NCBI RefSeq assembly: GCF_030295765.1
Contig: NZ_AP027292.1
Span: 3,410,001-3,474,000, forward strand
DNA from: Neptuniibacter halophilus
GTDB lineage: Bacteria; Pseudomonadota; Gammaproteobacteria; Pseudomonadales; Balneatricaceae
DNA length: 64,000 nucleotides
Direction: 5' to 3'
The position numbers and the translations under genes are program-made. The first letter of the stretch is position 1. Every line of letters begins with the position of its first letter. Of this stretch, positions 54,973-64,000 are shown piece by piece. Under the pieces are notes generated by a model, which searched no databases, was not told where the DNA came from, and worked only from the letters and a program-made list of their open reading frames with translations.

Positions 54973-57114
54973 ATGGCTACTGATACCCCGGCAACGGATC
55001 AAGAACTGAGTGATAAGCTGAAAAGTCTGGAACTGGCCAAACGCCCTGACCAGTCACTGACAGGAAAGCTGATCTACTGGATTGGTGTGGTTTTCGCACT
55101 GGCTCACATTTATTTCAATACTCTGGGAACCTGGTCGGAACTCTATGTTTCGGCGTTGCATTTCGGTGGCTTTGCGCTGATCTGTGCGCTGATGGTCCCG
55201 ATGTTCAGTGGACAGAGCGCGGCCAGCCAGAAGCTGGCACTGGTGCTGGATATACTTCTGGGCCTGGCGGCTATCATCTGCGCACTTTACCTAATCGGAT
55301 TTGAGGATGCGCTCTATGACCGGGGGGTGAAATTTGCCGGTCTGGACTGGGTATTCTCGATCAGTGCAATCTTTATCGCACTGGAGATGGCAAGGCGCAC
55401 GACCGGCTGGTTCATTCCCTGTCTGATACTGGTTGCCCTGACCTATGTGTTCTGGTGGGGTAAGTATGTAGACGGGATCTTTGGTTTTGCCGGGCTGAGT
55501 CTGGAAACACTGCTCTACCGCTCCTATTTCTCGTCTGAAGGGATGTTTGGGCAGATCGCCCGAATCTCCTGGACCTATGTTTTCATGTTTATTCTGTTCG
55601 GTGCTTTTCTGGTCAAATCCGGCGCCGGTGATTTTATCATCGAGCTGTCGCGCTGTGCGGCAGGGCGTTTTGTCGGCGGTCCGGGGTTTGTCGCAGTGCT
55701 GGGCTCTGGCCTGATGGGGTCTGTATCGGGATCCTCAGTAGCGAATACCGTTTCAACCGGGGTGATCACCATCCCCCTGATGCGCCGGGCCGGTTTTCCG
55801 GCACGTTTTGCCGCAGGGGTCGAGGCTGCGGCGTCCACCGGTGGTCAGTTGATGCCACCGGTGATGGGCGCGGGCGCTTTTATCATGGCGTCTTACACGC
55901 AGATCCCCTATCTGGATATTATCGCTATCGCGGCGTTGCCTGCGCTGCTGTACTTCCTCTCGGTGGGCTTCTTTGTCCGGGTCGAAGCCAAACGTAGCCA
56001 TGCGCATGCGGTTGAGATGGACACCCGGCCGATTGGCGAGGTATTTCGCGAAGGCTGGCACTTCCTGTTGCCACTGGTGGTGCTGGTCGGGTTGCTGATC
56101 TATGGGTTTACGCCAACCTATGCGGCTGGTCTGTCGATTATCTCCGTGGTGGTCTCCTCCTGGTTGTCGAAGCATCCGATGGGGGTGAGTGATATTCTTG
56201 ATGCGCTGGCGCAGGGTTCTAAAAATATGGCAACCACGGCCATGTTGCTGATCTCTGTTGGGCTGGTGGTGAATGTGGTAGCGATGACCGGTATCGGCAA
56301 CACCTTCTCACTGATGGTGACCGACTGGGCCGGAGGCAGCCTGCTGGTAACGCTGGTTCTGGTGGCGCTGGCTTCGTTGATTCTGGGTATGGGGTTGCCG
56401 GTAACGGCGGCTTATATCGTACTGGCAACCCTGTCTGCACCGGCGCTGTATGGTCTGATGGCCGAAAGTCGCCTGCTGGATATGCTGGTGTCCGGTACGC
56501 TGCCTGAGGCTGCTAAAACCATCTTTATGCTGGTGGACATGGAAAAGGTGGCGCTGTTGTCAGCCCCGATGAGTGCGGTGGATGCTCAGGCGTTACTGGC
56601 TATTGTGCCGGCTGATTTCAAAGGGCAACTGCTTGAGCAGGCGATGGCGCCGGAAACGCTGGCGATGATCCTGCTTTCCGCGCATATGATTATCTTCTGG
56701 CTGTCGCAGGATTCTAACGTGACGCCACCGGTGTGTCTGACGGCCTTTGCGGCTGCAGCGATTGCTAAAACCCCGCCCATGGCTACCGGCTTTACCGCCT
56801 GGAAAGTGGCAAAAGGCCTGTATATCGTTCCCTTGCTGTTTGCCTATACCAACTTTATTGGTGGTACAGCGATAGAGGTCTTCAGCATCTTTATCTTTGC
56901 TGTGTTCGGTCTTTATGCCTTTGTCGGTTTTATGGAAGGTTATCTGGAAGGGCGTCTGAATCTGGTGCTGCGTATCTTGTGCGGCGTGTTAGCCGTGGCG
57001 CTGCTCTGGCCACATGGGCTGTTGTTACTGAATCTGCTGGCCAGTGCTGCGTTTGTTGGCATTTTCATATACAGCCGCAAGTTCTTCGTCGAACAGGCTG
57101 AACCGGCTGAATAA
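54973..57114 (+). CDS. Fused TRAP transporter permease (DctQM, TIGR02123)
   Basis: A 713-residue polytopic protein with about 16-18 hydrophobic helices. The first ~170 residues are the small DctQ-like part. The rest is the DctM large subunit, with SGSSVANTVSTGVITIPLM, FAAGVEAAASTGGQLMPPVMGAGAFIMA and GMGLPVTAAYIVLATL repeats typical of TRAP permeases. It works with the TAXI receptor encoded upstream, using a Na+ or H+ gradient. The long charged N-terminus is normal for the fused type. Confidence 0.92.
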   Translation: MATDTPATDQELSDKLKSLELAKRPDQSLTGKLIYWIGVVFALAHIYFNTLGTWSELYVSALHFGGFALICALMVPMFSGQSAASQKLALVLDILLGLAAIICALYLIGFEDALYDRGVKFAGLDWVFSISAIFIALEMARRTTGWFIPCLILVALTYVFWWGKYVDGIFGFAGLSLETLLYRSYFSSEGMFGQIARISWTYVFMFILFGAFLVKSGAGDFIIELSRCAAGRFVGGPGFVAVLGSGLMGSVSGSSVANTVSTGVITIPLMRRAGFPARFAAGVEAAASTGGQLMPPVMGAGAFIMASYTQIPYLDIIAIAALPALLYFLSVGFFVRVEAKRSHAHAVEMDTRPIGEVFREGWHFLLPLVVLVGLLIYGFTPTYAAGLSIISVVVSSWLSKHPMGVSDILDALAQGSKNMATTAMLLISVGLVVNVVAMTGIGNTFSLMVTDWAGGSLLVTLVLVALASLILGMGLPVTAAYIVLATLSAPALYGLMAESRLLDMLVSGTLPEAAKTIFMLVDMEKVALLSAPMSAVDAQALLAIVPADFKGQLLEQAMAPETLAMILLSAHMIIFWLSQDSNVTPPVCLTAFAAAAIAKTPPMATGFTAWKVAKGLYIVPLLFAYTNFIGGTAIEVFSIFIFAVFGLYAFVGFMEGYLEGRLNLVLRILCGVLAVALLWPHGLLLLNLLASAAFVGIFIYSRKFFVEQAEPAE

Positions 57115-57125
57115 GCCATCTCAAC

Positions 57126-57160
57126 ACAGCCACCGTCTGAAAGGTATCAGCGGTGGCTGT
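57126..57160. other. Convergent hairpin between TRAP permease and NlpC gene
   Basis: ACAGCCACCG (57126-57135) pairs with CGGTGGCTGT (57151-57160), with an inner CTGA/TCAG pair. It lacks a T-run, so it could be a weak convergent terminator. Confidence 0.5.
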
Positions 57161-57641
57161 TCAGATTGACCCCCTTTGGTCGTCGGGCCGTCCAGTAGGT
57201 CTGATTCCAGTAGGGGTTGCTTAATCGACTCAGGGTGACGCCGCGGCTGGTGGAGGCGTGAAGAAATACGCCCTGTTCCAGATAAACGCCGACGTGGCGT
57301 TGTTTGCTGCCGGTTCTGAAAAAGACCAGATCGCCGGGCCGCAGGTCTGCGCGGGCAACACTGACTCCGCTATTAAGCTGATCCTGCGTCGTTCGTGGCA
57401 GATCAACAGCAAACTGTTCATTAAACGTGATCTGTGTGAAGGCAGAACAGTCGATGCCCTCACGGCTGGTGCCTCCTAACTGATAGCGGGTTCCCTGCCA
57501 GCGGCTGTGTTGCTGCATTAACGCCTGGCTTACGGGCGAGTCAAAGCGGGGCAGAGGCGGGCTGGCCGGTCCGGTAGCGCTGCTGCAACCAAACAGCAGG
57601 CCGCTGAGTAATATAAGGCTTAAACCGTTGTGACTGGTCAT
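57147..57641 (-). CDS. NlpC/P60 family peptidoglycan endopeptidase lipoprotein
   Basis: A 164-residue lipoprotein. The lipobox LFGC ends at Cys19. The NlpC/P60 catalytic triad is visible as Cys65 in GIDCSAF, His116 in RHVGVY and His128 in FLHAS. It is related in size and layout to Spr/MepS and probably cleaves peptide cross-links in the cell wall. It is convergent with the TRAP permease gene. Confidence 0.9.
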   Translation of the reverse strand: MTSHNGLSLILLSGLLFGCSSATGPASPPLPRFDSPVSQALMQQHSRWQGTRYQLGGTSREGIDCSAFTQITFNEQFAVDLPRTTQDQLNSGVSVARADLRPGDLVFFRTGSKQRHVGVYLEQGVFLHASTSRGVTLSRLSNPYWNQTYWTARRPKGVNLNSHR

Positions 57642-57904
57642 ACTGACCTCCTGCGGAAAAACTCACCTCGTTTGCGCTTAGTATAACCCCAACTAATATT
57701 TACTGAAGGCTAAGAAACCTGCGAACAAATCGGGCAGAGCGCTATCGGGACGGATTCGCAGGTTGCTTAAGTGAACGATAGCCGGGCAGGGCCGGGTGAA
57801 TTGAGGTTTGTCAGCAGAATTTTGCCAAAAGCGTTTGGCTTTCCGGGCCTAACTGCCTATCATGCCCAGCTCTTTTTTTTCAGCCAGAGTAAGCGATTTT
57901 ATTA
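57642..57904. promoter_or_regulatory. Divergent region between NlpC gene and rapA
   Basis: A 263-bp gap with no gene. It should hold the promoters of both genes, but I could not fix convincing -35/-10 pairs; the rapA start is preceded by a weak AAGCGA. Confidence 0.3.
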
Positions 57905-60778
57905 ATGACCGAAGAATTTCAGATCGGCCAGCGCTGGTACAGCTATACCGAAGCAGAACTCGGCCTGGGTGTTGTTACCGGGTTGGTCAATCGACGCGTA
58001 ACCCTGATGTTTCCGGCAACCGGAGAAGAACGAACCTACGCGCAGAGTAATGCGCCTCTGAGTCGAATCGTATACCCCCTGGGGGACATGATTACCGATG
58101 AGGATGGTTTGAGCATGACCGTAACCCGGCATGAACAGAGCAACGGCTGCGTGATCTACCTCGGTGATGATGAAGCGGGTAATGAACAGGTTATCCATGA
58201 AGCTTCTCTGGAAAGTTCCGTACACTTCAGTAAACCCTACGAGCGTCTGTTTGCCGGACAGATCGATAAGCTGCGTCATTATGAACTGCGTCAGGAAACG
58301 CTGAAGCTTGTGCATCAGCATCGCAACTCTGACGCTTACGGTTTGCTTGGCCCCCGGGTCGAGCTGTTACCGCACCAGTTTTATATCGCCTCTGAGGTGG
58401 GTAAGCGTGAGGCACCGCGGGTACTGCTGGCGGATGAAGTAGGTTTGGGTAAAACCATTGAGGCGGGGTTGATCCTGCATCAGCAGTTGGTTCTGGGGCT
58501 GGCACGTCGGGTGCTGATTGTTGTGCCTGACAGCCTGATTCACCAGTGGCTGGTGGAGATGCTGCGCCGTTTCAATCTGCTGTTTACGATCCTTGATGAG
58601 GGACGATGTGTTGATGCTGAGGGCAATCCGTTTGAATCTGCGCAACTGGTTCTGAGCCCGCTTTCTCTGTTCAGCCGTGATGAAACCTATCTGCAACAGG
58701 CGGTGGCAGCCGGTTGGGATCTGATGGTGGTGGATGAAGCGCACCATCTGGGCTGGAGTGAAACCGGCGCGAGCCATGCCTATCAGTGTGTTGAGCGTCT
58801 CGCTGAGCACAGTCGCGGATTACTGCTGTTGACCGCGACACCGGAGCAACTGGGCGTAGAGAGCCACTTTGCCCGGCTCCGGCTGCTGGATCCGGACCGC
58901 TACTACGATCTGGAAAAATTTATTGCTGAAGAGCAGGCGTTCAGTTGTGTGAATCAACTGATTGAAACCCTGCAGCAGCCTGAATCCTGGGAGCGCTCAT
59001 TGAGCGATCCTGAATTTACCCGTTTACTGCATCAGTATCTTGGCGATGAGATGGCGGGTCAGTTAGAGCAGCATAAGAATGATGATTCAGAAGCCCGTGA
59101 TCAACTGATTCAGGCGACGGTTGACCGTCTGCTGGATCAGCATGGTACCGGGCGGGTGCTGTTCCGTAACACCCGCGACAGTGTGTCCGGTTTTCCGCAG
59201 CGTATCCTGCATACCTATGAACTGACGATGCCGGAGGCGTATCGCCCTCTGGTGGCGGATGCACCGATGGAGCAGCGCCTGCATCCGGAAACCCTGATCG
59301 GCGATGGTCAGGGTTCGGCCTGGTTGCTAGAAGATAACCGGGCAGACTGGCTGATTCGCTGGCTTGATGATTATCGTAACAGCAAAGTGCTGGTGATCTG
59401 TGCCCATGCGCAGACAGCGATCACACTGGAGAAACAGCTGCGCCTGTTCGAGGGCAAACGTACCGCACTGTTCCATGAGGGGATGAGCCTGCTGGAACGA
59501 GACCGGGCTGCTGCCTATTTTGCTGAGCCGGAAGAGGGCGCCCAGTTGCTGATCTGTTCTGAGATCGGCAGTGAAGGCCGTAACTTCCAGTTTGCCCAGC
59601 ATATGGTGATGTTCGATCTGCCACTGAATCCGGATCTTCTGGAGCAGCGGATCGGGCGTCTGGACCGTATCGGTCAGTTGCGTGATGTGAACATTCATGT
59701 GCCGTACTTTACGGACAGTGCTCAGGCGGTGCTGTTACGCTGGTTTGCAGAAGGGCTCGGTGCGTTCGAGCAGGTCTGCCCGACAGGACAGACCCTGATG
59801 CGTGACTTTGCGCCAGCGTTGCACCAGTGTATGGAGCAGCCTGAAGATCAGGTTCAACTGGAGCAGCTAATCGGTGAAACCGCATCTGCCCAGCAGGCTT
59901 TACTGCAGCAGTTGCAGGAAGGGCGTGACCGGTTGCTGGAGCTTAACTCCTGCAAACCGGAAGTGGCCGAAAGTCTGCTGGACGCTGTCAAAGAGGATAG
60001 TCAGGCCGGTCAGCTAAGCTCCTACATGGGCCGGGTATTTGATCACTTTGGTGTTGAGCAGGAGACAACCGGTGCCGCCGGGGTAATCCTGCATCCGGGA
60101 GATCACATGCTGAATGCACATTTTCCGGGATTACCGGAAGATGGTATGACCGGCACCTTCCTGCGGTCTGAGGCTCTTTCGCGAGAGGATATGCATTTCC
60201 TGAGCTGGGAGCATCCGATGGTCAGTGGTGCCATGGAGATGATGCTGGAAGGCAGTTACGGCAGTTCAACACTCTGTACAATGAAGCTGTTACCGCTCAA
60301 GGCCGGCAGTCTGCTGATTGAAGCGATCTTCCGTATTCACTGTATTACCGACAGCACACTGCAACTGCAGCGTTATCTGCCGGAAGCATTTGTGCGCCGG
60401 GTAATCGACAGCAGTGGTAACGATCTCAGTGGCGTGATTACAGAACAGCACTTTGCAACGCTGGGTAAACGGGTTGGTAAAAACGTTGCCTATAATCTGG
60501 TGAAGCATACCCGGGAAGAGATCAGTCAGTTGGTTGACAAGCTGGAGTCCGGTTTGCTGGATACCGAGCAGACCCTGCTGGATGAGGCCCGGGAAAAAGT
60601 TACCCGGCATCTTCAGGCGGAACGTTCCCGTCTAGAAGCGCTGGCGGCGGTGAACCCGAATATCCGGGACGAAGAGATCAGCGCTCTGCAGCGGCAGGAA
60701 GATGATCTGTTGCAGGCGTTGGCCGGAGCCAGCCTGAAGATGGATGCAATCCGCGTTGCCGTGGTGACTCACGACTGA
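57905..60778 (+). CDS. rapA: RNA polymerase recycling factor RapA (HepA)
   Basis: A 957-residue Swi2/Snf2-type ATPase that binds RNA polymerase and helps its release and reuse. An N-terminal Tudor-like part (FQIGQRWYSYTEAELGLGVV) precedes the helicase lobes. These have ADEVGLGKTIEAGLIL (Walker A), VDEAHHLGW (DEAH box), LLTATPEQLG and LEQRIGRLDRIGQ (motif VI). A C-terminal polymerase-binding region follows (about 610-957). The length is close to the 968 residues of E. coli RapA. Confidence 0.96.
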   Translation: MTEEFQIGQRWYSYTEAELGLGVVTGLVNRRVTLMFPATGEERTYAQSNAPLSRIVYPLGDMITDEDGLSMTVTRHEQSNGCVIYLGDDEAGNEQVIHEASLESSVHFSKPYERLFAGQIDKLRHYELRQETLKLVHQHRNSDAYGLLGPRVELLPHQFYIASEVGKREAPRVLLADEVGLGKTIEAGLILHQQLVLGLARRVLIVVPDSLIHQWLVEMLRRFNLLFTILDEGRCVDAEGNPFESAQLVLSPLSLFSRDETYLQQAVAAGWDLMVVDEAHHLGWSETGASHAYQCVERLAEHSRGLLLLTATPEQLGVESHFARLRLLDPDRYYDLEKFIAEEQAFSCVNQLIETLQQPESWERSLSDPEFTRLLHQYLGDEMAGQLEQHKNDDSEARDQLIQATVDRLLDQHGTGRVLFRNTRDSVSGFPQRILHTYELTMPEAYRPLVADAPMEQRLHPETLIGDGQGSAWLLEDNRADWLIRWLDDYRNSKVLVICAHAQTAITLEKQLRLFEGKRTALFHEGMSLLERDRAAAYFAEPEEGAQLLICSEIGSEGRNFQFAQHMVMFDLPLNPDLLEQRIGRLDRIGQLRDVNIHVPYFTDSAQAVLLRWFAEGLGAFEQVCPTGQTLMRDFAPALHQCMEQPEDQVQLEQLIGETASAQQALLQQLQEGRDRLLELNSCKPEVAESLLDAVKEDSQAGQLSSYMGRVFDHFGVEQETTGAAGVILHPGDHMLNAHFPGLPEDGMTGTFLRSEALSREDMHFLSWEHPMVSGAMEMMLEGSYGSSTLCTMKLLPLKAGSLLIEAIFRIHCITDSTLQLQRYLPEAFVRRVIDSSGNDLSGVITEQHFATLGKRVGKNVAYNLVKHTREEISQLVDKLESGLLDTEQTLLDEAREKVTRHLQAERSRLEALAAVNPNIRDEEISALQRQEDDLLQALAGASLKMDAIRVAVVTHD

Positions 60779-60787
60779 ATATAAGTG

Positions 60788-60841
60788 GCAGATCAGCATT
60801 CGCTCAGAATCCGCAGAGGGCGGTGCTGATCTGCTAATTTT
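60788..60841 (+). terminator. rapA terminator-like hairpin
   Basis: GCAGATCAGCA (60788-60798) and TGCTGATCTGC (60824-60834) form a perfect 11-bp stem with a 25-nt loop, then TAATTTT. The tail is not T-rich enough to be sure. Confidence 0.55.
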
Positions 60842-60965
60842 CAGGTTTAGATATAAATACCAATACCCCTTTTGCGGATTTTCCTCCATTATTAAGCCTT
60901 ACGTGGGGCTTTCTGGCTCCTGACCTGTCGAATACGGTTCTGTTCTCGTGACTCATGGAGGGAGT

Positions 60966-62561
60966 ATGTTCCAGTCACTATCCGGTGTAGCTGATAAGCT
61001 GTTGCGCAGTCTCGGCTTTAAAACCATTAATAGTCAGTTAACCCTTTCTTACGCGCTCATCTTTCTGCTGGCTGCTGCCTCGGGCATCAGTCTTTATTTC
61101 AGCATGGCGATAAACCCGCAGACCATTAACGTGGCCGGACGACAGCGTATGCTGAGCCAGAAGATTGCCAAAGAGGCGTTGCTGGTTGCGGCGAATGTGG
61201 AACAGAGGACAACGCTGGAAAAGACCATGCAGTTGTTTGAAAGCTCGCATCAGGCGATTCTTAAAGGGGATGCTAAGTTAGGCATGAACGCCCTGAAAAA
61301 TCCGGCGATCATCAGCCAGATGCAACACGTCGGTGACCTCTGGGTCGGCTATAAAAAGCTGATACTGGGTCATATTCAGACGCCCGGGGAGCAGAGTCTG
61401 GCGGAGATCACCAAACAATCTCCGGTGATTCTGAAAGAGATGAACAAAGCTGTGGTGATGATGACGAACGAGGCCAGTGAGCGAAATCAGAACCAACTGA
61501 TGGTTGCACTGATCTGTATCACCGGCATTCTGATTCTGGTTATCTTCAGCCGTATTTTCAGTCTGAGTGCGCTGATGGCCAATATTTCACGTCTTAATGC
61601 ACGGATGTCGGAAGTCGGTCAGGGGGATTTCTCGCACCGCTTCAATGTCACCCATACCGATAATGAGATCGGTCAGATGTTTTATGCCTATAACCAGATG
61701 CTTGACCATGTGGGGCAGTTGCTGAACACGGTGCAGACGGTGGCGCAGAATACTGAGCAACACATTAACAGCGTGGCAGAAGCGACTGCCGATGCCAGCA
61801 ATGGTGTCAGCCAGCAGTATGAGGATATAGAGCTGGTCGCCGCCGCTATGACAGAGATGAGTGCCACGGTGCAGGAAGTGGCGAACAATGCAGTGGAAGC
61901 TGAAAGGGCTGCTCAGGAAGCCGACAATCATGCCAAGCGAGGCGGGGAAGTGGTCAGCCAGTCGGGCGCACAGGCTCAGGAGATGCTGGCGACCCTGAAT
62001 CAGACGGCCACGATTCTGAAAGAGCTTGAGGAAGAGAGCCTTTCGGTTGGTAATGTTACTTCGGTCATCAATGGTATTGCTGATCAGACCAACCTGCTGG
62101 CTCTGAACGCGGCGATTGAGGCAGCGCGAGCCGGTGATCAGGGCCGTGGTTTTGCTGTGGTTGCAGATGAAGTACGCACCCTGGCACAACGCACCCAGCA
62201 GTCGACGCAGGAGATTCAGCAGATCATCGAACGTTTGCAGAATAAAGCGCAGACGGCAGTTAATTCGATGGACTCAAGTATGGGAATGGCGGATCGCAGT
62301 AGTGAGCTTGCGCGTTCTGCGGCCGAGGTGCTGGAGCAGATCATCGAGTCTGCCAACACCATATCCTCGATGAATACCATGATCTCCACAGCCGCGGAAG
62401 AACAGTCTTCGGTGGCATCAGATATTGATAACCGGGTAGTGAGTATTTCGGATGTGGCCGCTCAAACCAAGCAGGATACAGATCGGGTTGTGATGGCGAC
62501 GGATCAGATCCGGCAGGAAGCTCATCAACTGACCCAACTGGTTAAACAGTTCCGCCTCTGA
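60966..62561 (+). CDS. Methyl-accepting chemotaxis protein with PilJ-N sensor
   Basis: A 531-residue chemoreceptor. TM1 lies at about 26-45, followed by a short periplasmic PilJ N-terminal-type sensor with [14 protein letters not shown] (about 52-65). TM2 at about 180-200 leads to HAMP (about 205-260) and the cytosolic signalling hairpin. The tip sequence is [24 protein letters not shown] and [19 protein letters not shown]. No C-terminal receptor pentapeptide is visible. ATG 60966 has GGAGG close by. It shares its sensor motif with the GGDEF protein at 34680. Confidence 0.93.
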   Translation: MFQSLSGVADKLLRSLGFKTINSQLTLSYALIFLLAAASGISLYFSMAINPQTINVAGRQRMLSQKIAKEALLVAANVEQRTTLEKTMQLFESSHQAILKGDAKLGMNALKNPAIISQMQHVGDLWVGYKKLILGHIQTPGEQSLAEITKQSPVILKEMNKAVVMMTNEASERNQNQLMVALICITGILILVIFSRIFSLSALMANISRLNARMSEVGQGDFSHRFNVTHTDNEIGQMFYAYNQMLDHVGQLLNTVQTVAQNTEQHINSVAEATADASNGVSQQYEDIELVAAAMTEMSATVQEVANNAVEAERAAQEADNHAKRGGEVVSQSGAQAQEMLATLNQTATILKELEEESLSVGNVTSVINGIADQTNLLALNAAIEAARAGDQGRGFAVVADEVRTLAQRTQQSTQEIQQIIERLQNKAQTAVNSMDSSMGMADRSSELARSAAEVLEQIIESANTISSMNTMISTAAEEQSSVASDIDNRVVSISDVAAQTKQDTDRVVMATDQIRQEAHQLTQLVKQFRL

Positions 62562-62577
62562 CGCTGATCTACAAGAT

Positions 62578-62609
62578 AAAAAACCACCTTTATTAAGGTG
62601 GTTTTTTTT
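62578..62609. terminator. Terminator between MCP and hrpB
   Basis: AAAAAACCACCTT, loop TAT, TAAGGTGGTTTTTTTT: a symmetric hairpin with A and T runs that can serve both convergent genes. Confidence 0.93.
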
Positions 62610-62644
62610 GTTTCAGTAACCGGGCTGTTTTTCCGCTGCTGGAA

Positions 62645-64000
62645 TTAACGCGGCGGGTGGCGCTTGGTTTTTGCTGTGGGCAGTGCCTGCAGGGGGTCAT
62701 CCGGCCAGGGATGTTTCGGGTAGCGCCCCTTCATCTCCTTTTTTATTTCCGGGTAGCCATTTTGCCAGAAAGTGGTCAGATCCTGAGTGACCTGTAAAGG
62801 TCTCCGGGCCGGGGAGAGCAGATGCAATTGCAAAGCGATACCGTGACCGATCGTGGGCGTCGTTATGCAGCCAAACATCTCCTGAAGCTTAACCGCCAGA
62901 ACCGGCGGGTTGCTGCTGTAGTCTATCCGGATGCGCGAGCCTGAAGGCACCTGAAAACGCTCCGGAGCCAGTTTATCGAGTTGCTGTGGCAGTGGCCAGG
63001 GCAGCAGTGCCTGCAGAATCTGGCCCAGATTTAACCGGTTCAGATCATTGAGCTCCCGCACCTGACCCAGATACGGCCCCAGCCAGTGCTCAAGGTTTTG
63101 CTCCAGCCAGGTATCGCTGAGGTCGGGCCATTCGGGGTTGTCAGTGGCCTGATTGCGGATAAAAACCACCCGTTGCTGCCATTGCCGGAGTTCATCCGAC
63201 CAGGGCAGCAGGTTAAGACCGCGTTGCCGTATCATCGCGATGATTGCCTTGACGACACTCTCCTCCGATGGACTGGGCAACGGTTTTTCAAGGTACACCA
63301 GATCACCAATACAGCGCTGCTGTCGGGCGATGAGGCGGTCGCTCTGACGATCCCAGCGAACCTGCTCCCGTTCACTGCATAGTTCTGGGATGTGGGTCTC
63401 CAGCAACGCAGGGTTGAGCGCTGCCGCCAGGCTGATAAAGTCGTTCCTCTGACCCTGTTTACCGCGTAGTTGCGCAATACTGATCCATTGATGCCGGGTC
63501 AGGGAATCGTAGGCTTGCATCTCGGCTGCACGTCCCTGATTGAGGCGGTAAGTGGCAGCGCCTTCACTGCGTTGAGAGGCGATCCGGTCCGGATACGCCA
63601 GTGCCAGCAGTAGCCCCGGTTGCTCCGGCGGAGGAATGTTGCTCTCCGTGCCCGGAGGCAGGGTTTGACACTGGCGCAGGTATTGTTCGGCTTGTTTGTG
63701 CAAACGCTGGTGCAGTGCCCGGTGCTGACCGGGCTTATGATCCAGCCAGTCGAGTCGATGCTGCAGGTCAGCGCCCTGATCAGAAAACGGGTCACGCTCG
63801 AGTAACAGAGCAGCAATGCGGCAGGCTAATCGTTCCAGATTCAGCTCGCGAGCCCTGATCAGCATATGGCTGATGCGTGGATGGGCAGCGAAAGCCGCCA
63901 TCGCTTCCCCCTGTGCTGTTGTCGCGCCCTGAGGGGTAATGGCGCCCAATTGCAGTAACAGATCTCTGGCCTGCTGGCAGTGCGCAGCTGGGGGTGGGTC
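62645..64000 (-). CDS. hrpB: ATP-dependent RNA helicase HrpB, C-terminal part
   Basis: The frame is open to the window edge on the minus strand, so the helicase core lies outside. The roughly 451 visible residues cover the winged-helix/HA2 region (LQLGAITPQG) and the HrpB-specific C-terminal domain, with RFQVPSGSRIRIDY and the very typical DLTTFWQNGYPEIKKEM and KGRYPKHPWPDDP. The TTG at 63949 is an internal codon, not a start. HrpB is a DEAH-box helicase of unclear cellular role. Confidence 0.92.
   Translation of the reverse strand, partial: DPPPAAHCQQARDLLLQLGAITPQGATTAQGEAMAAFAAHPRISHMLIRARELNLERLACRIAALLLERDPFSDQGADLQHRLDWLDHKPGQHRALHQRLHKQAEQYLRQCQTLPPGTESNIPPPEQPGLLLALAYPDRIASQRSEGAATYRLNQGRAAEMQAYDSLTRHQWISIAQLRGKQGQRNDFISLAAALNPALLETHIPELCSEREQVRWDRQSDRLIARQQRCIGDLVYLEKPLPSPSEESVVKAIIAMIRQRGLNLLPWSDELRQWQQRVVFIRNQATDNPEWPDLSDTWLEQNLEHWLGPYLGQVRELNDLNRLNLGQILQALLPWPLPQQLDKLAPERFQVPSGSRIRIDYSSNPPVLAVKLQEMFGCITTPTIGHGIALQLHLLSPARRPLQVTQDLTTFWQNGYPEIKKEMKGRYPKHPWPDDPLQALPTAKTKRHPPR

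Overview
The window is a contiguous, almost fully coding piece of a gammaproteobacterial chromosome. Gene content and order point to a marine Oceanospirillales-type relative (Amphritea/Neptunomonas/Marinobacterium-like). The placement rests on three things: Pseudomonas-like neighbourhoods (large NAD-glutamate dehydrogenase/DUF2835/pyrD/rmf/rlmL; DUF3108/purN/purM facing DUF2066/perM/hda), TRAP transport, and several c-di-GMP proteins. It is an inference from content, not from a database search. I see no rRNA, tRNA, CRISPR array, prophage or insertion sequence.

Layout. 1-2.6 kb: end of pepN, a small membrane protein, a HAD phosphatase, a possible small RNA and a hemerythrin protein. 2.6-8 kb: GGDEF protein, riboflavin synthase, YfcH-type epimerase, voltage-gated-like K+ channel and an orphan BatD. 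8.3-17.3 kb: 1607-residue NAD-glutamate dehydrogenase, DUF2835, pyrD, rmf and rlmKL. 17.3-20.8 kb: amtB with NtrC-like and sigma-54-like sites, a DUF2061 gene under a Fur-like box, and a divergent tautomerase/LysR pair. 20.8-33.8 kb: the TCA block, gltA facing sdhCDAB-sucAB-lpd-sucCD, with the strong codon bias of highly expressed genes. 33.9-37.4 kb: a c-di-GMP module (unknown membrane coiled-coil protein, PilJ-N/PAS/GGDEF protein, EAL protein). 37.4-42.9 kb: DUF3108-purN-purM divergent from DUF2066-perM-hda. 43-45.3 kb: a small unknown gene, then a coupled cluster of RluA-type pseudouridine synthase, zinc ribbon protein and tcdA. 45.3-49.9 kb: NhaC-type antiporter, a third GGDEF protein, a structured RNA region, an alpha-type monofunctional prephenate dehydratase and trmH. 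49.9-57.1 kb: DctB/DctD-like two-component system, an excellent sigma-54 promoter with upstream repeats, and a TAXI-type TRAP transporter. 57.1-64 kb: NlpC/P60 lipoprotein, rapA, a PilJ-N chemoreceptor and the C-terminal part of hrpB.

How it fits together. Carbon and nitrogen metabolism dominate. Glutamate dehydrogenase feeds 2-oxoglutarate into the SucAB/Lpd complex, AmtB brings in ammonium under apparent NtrC control, and the DctBD/TRAP unit probably imports organic acids. Several signalling proteins share parts: the chemoreceptor at 60.97 kb and the diguanylate cyclase at 34.68 kb carry the same PilJ/NarX-like sensor motif. The least explained items are the possible small RNAs near 1.7 and 48.0 kb, the TCA-block operators, the amtB control region, the DctBD-TAXI pairing with its repeats, and the c-di-GMP module.
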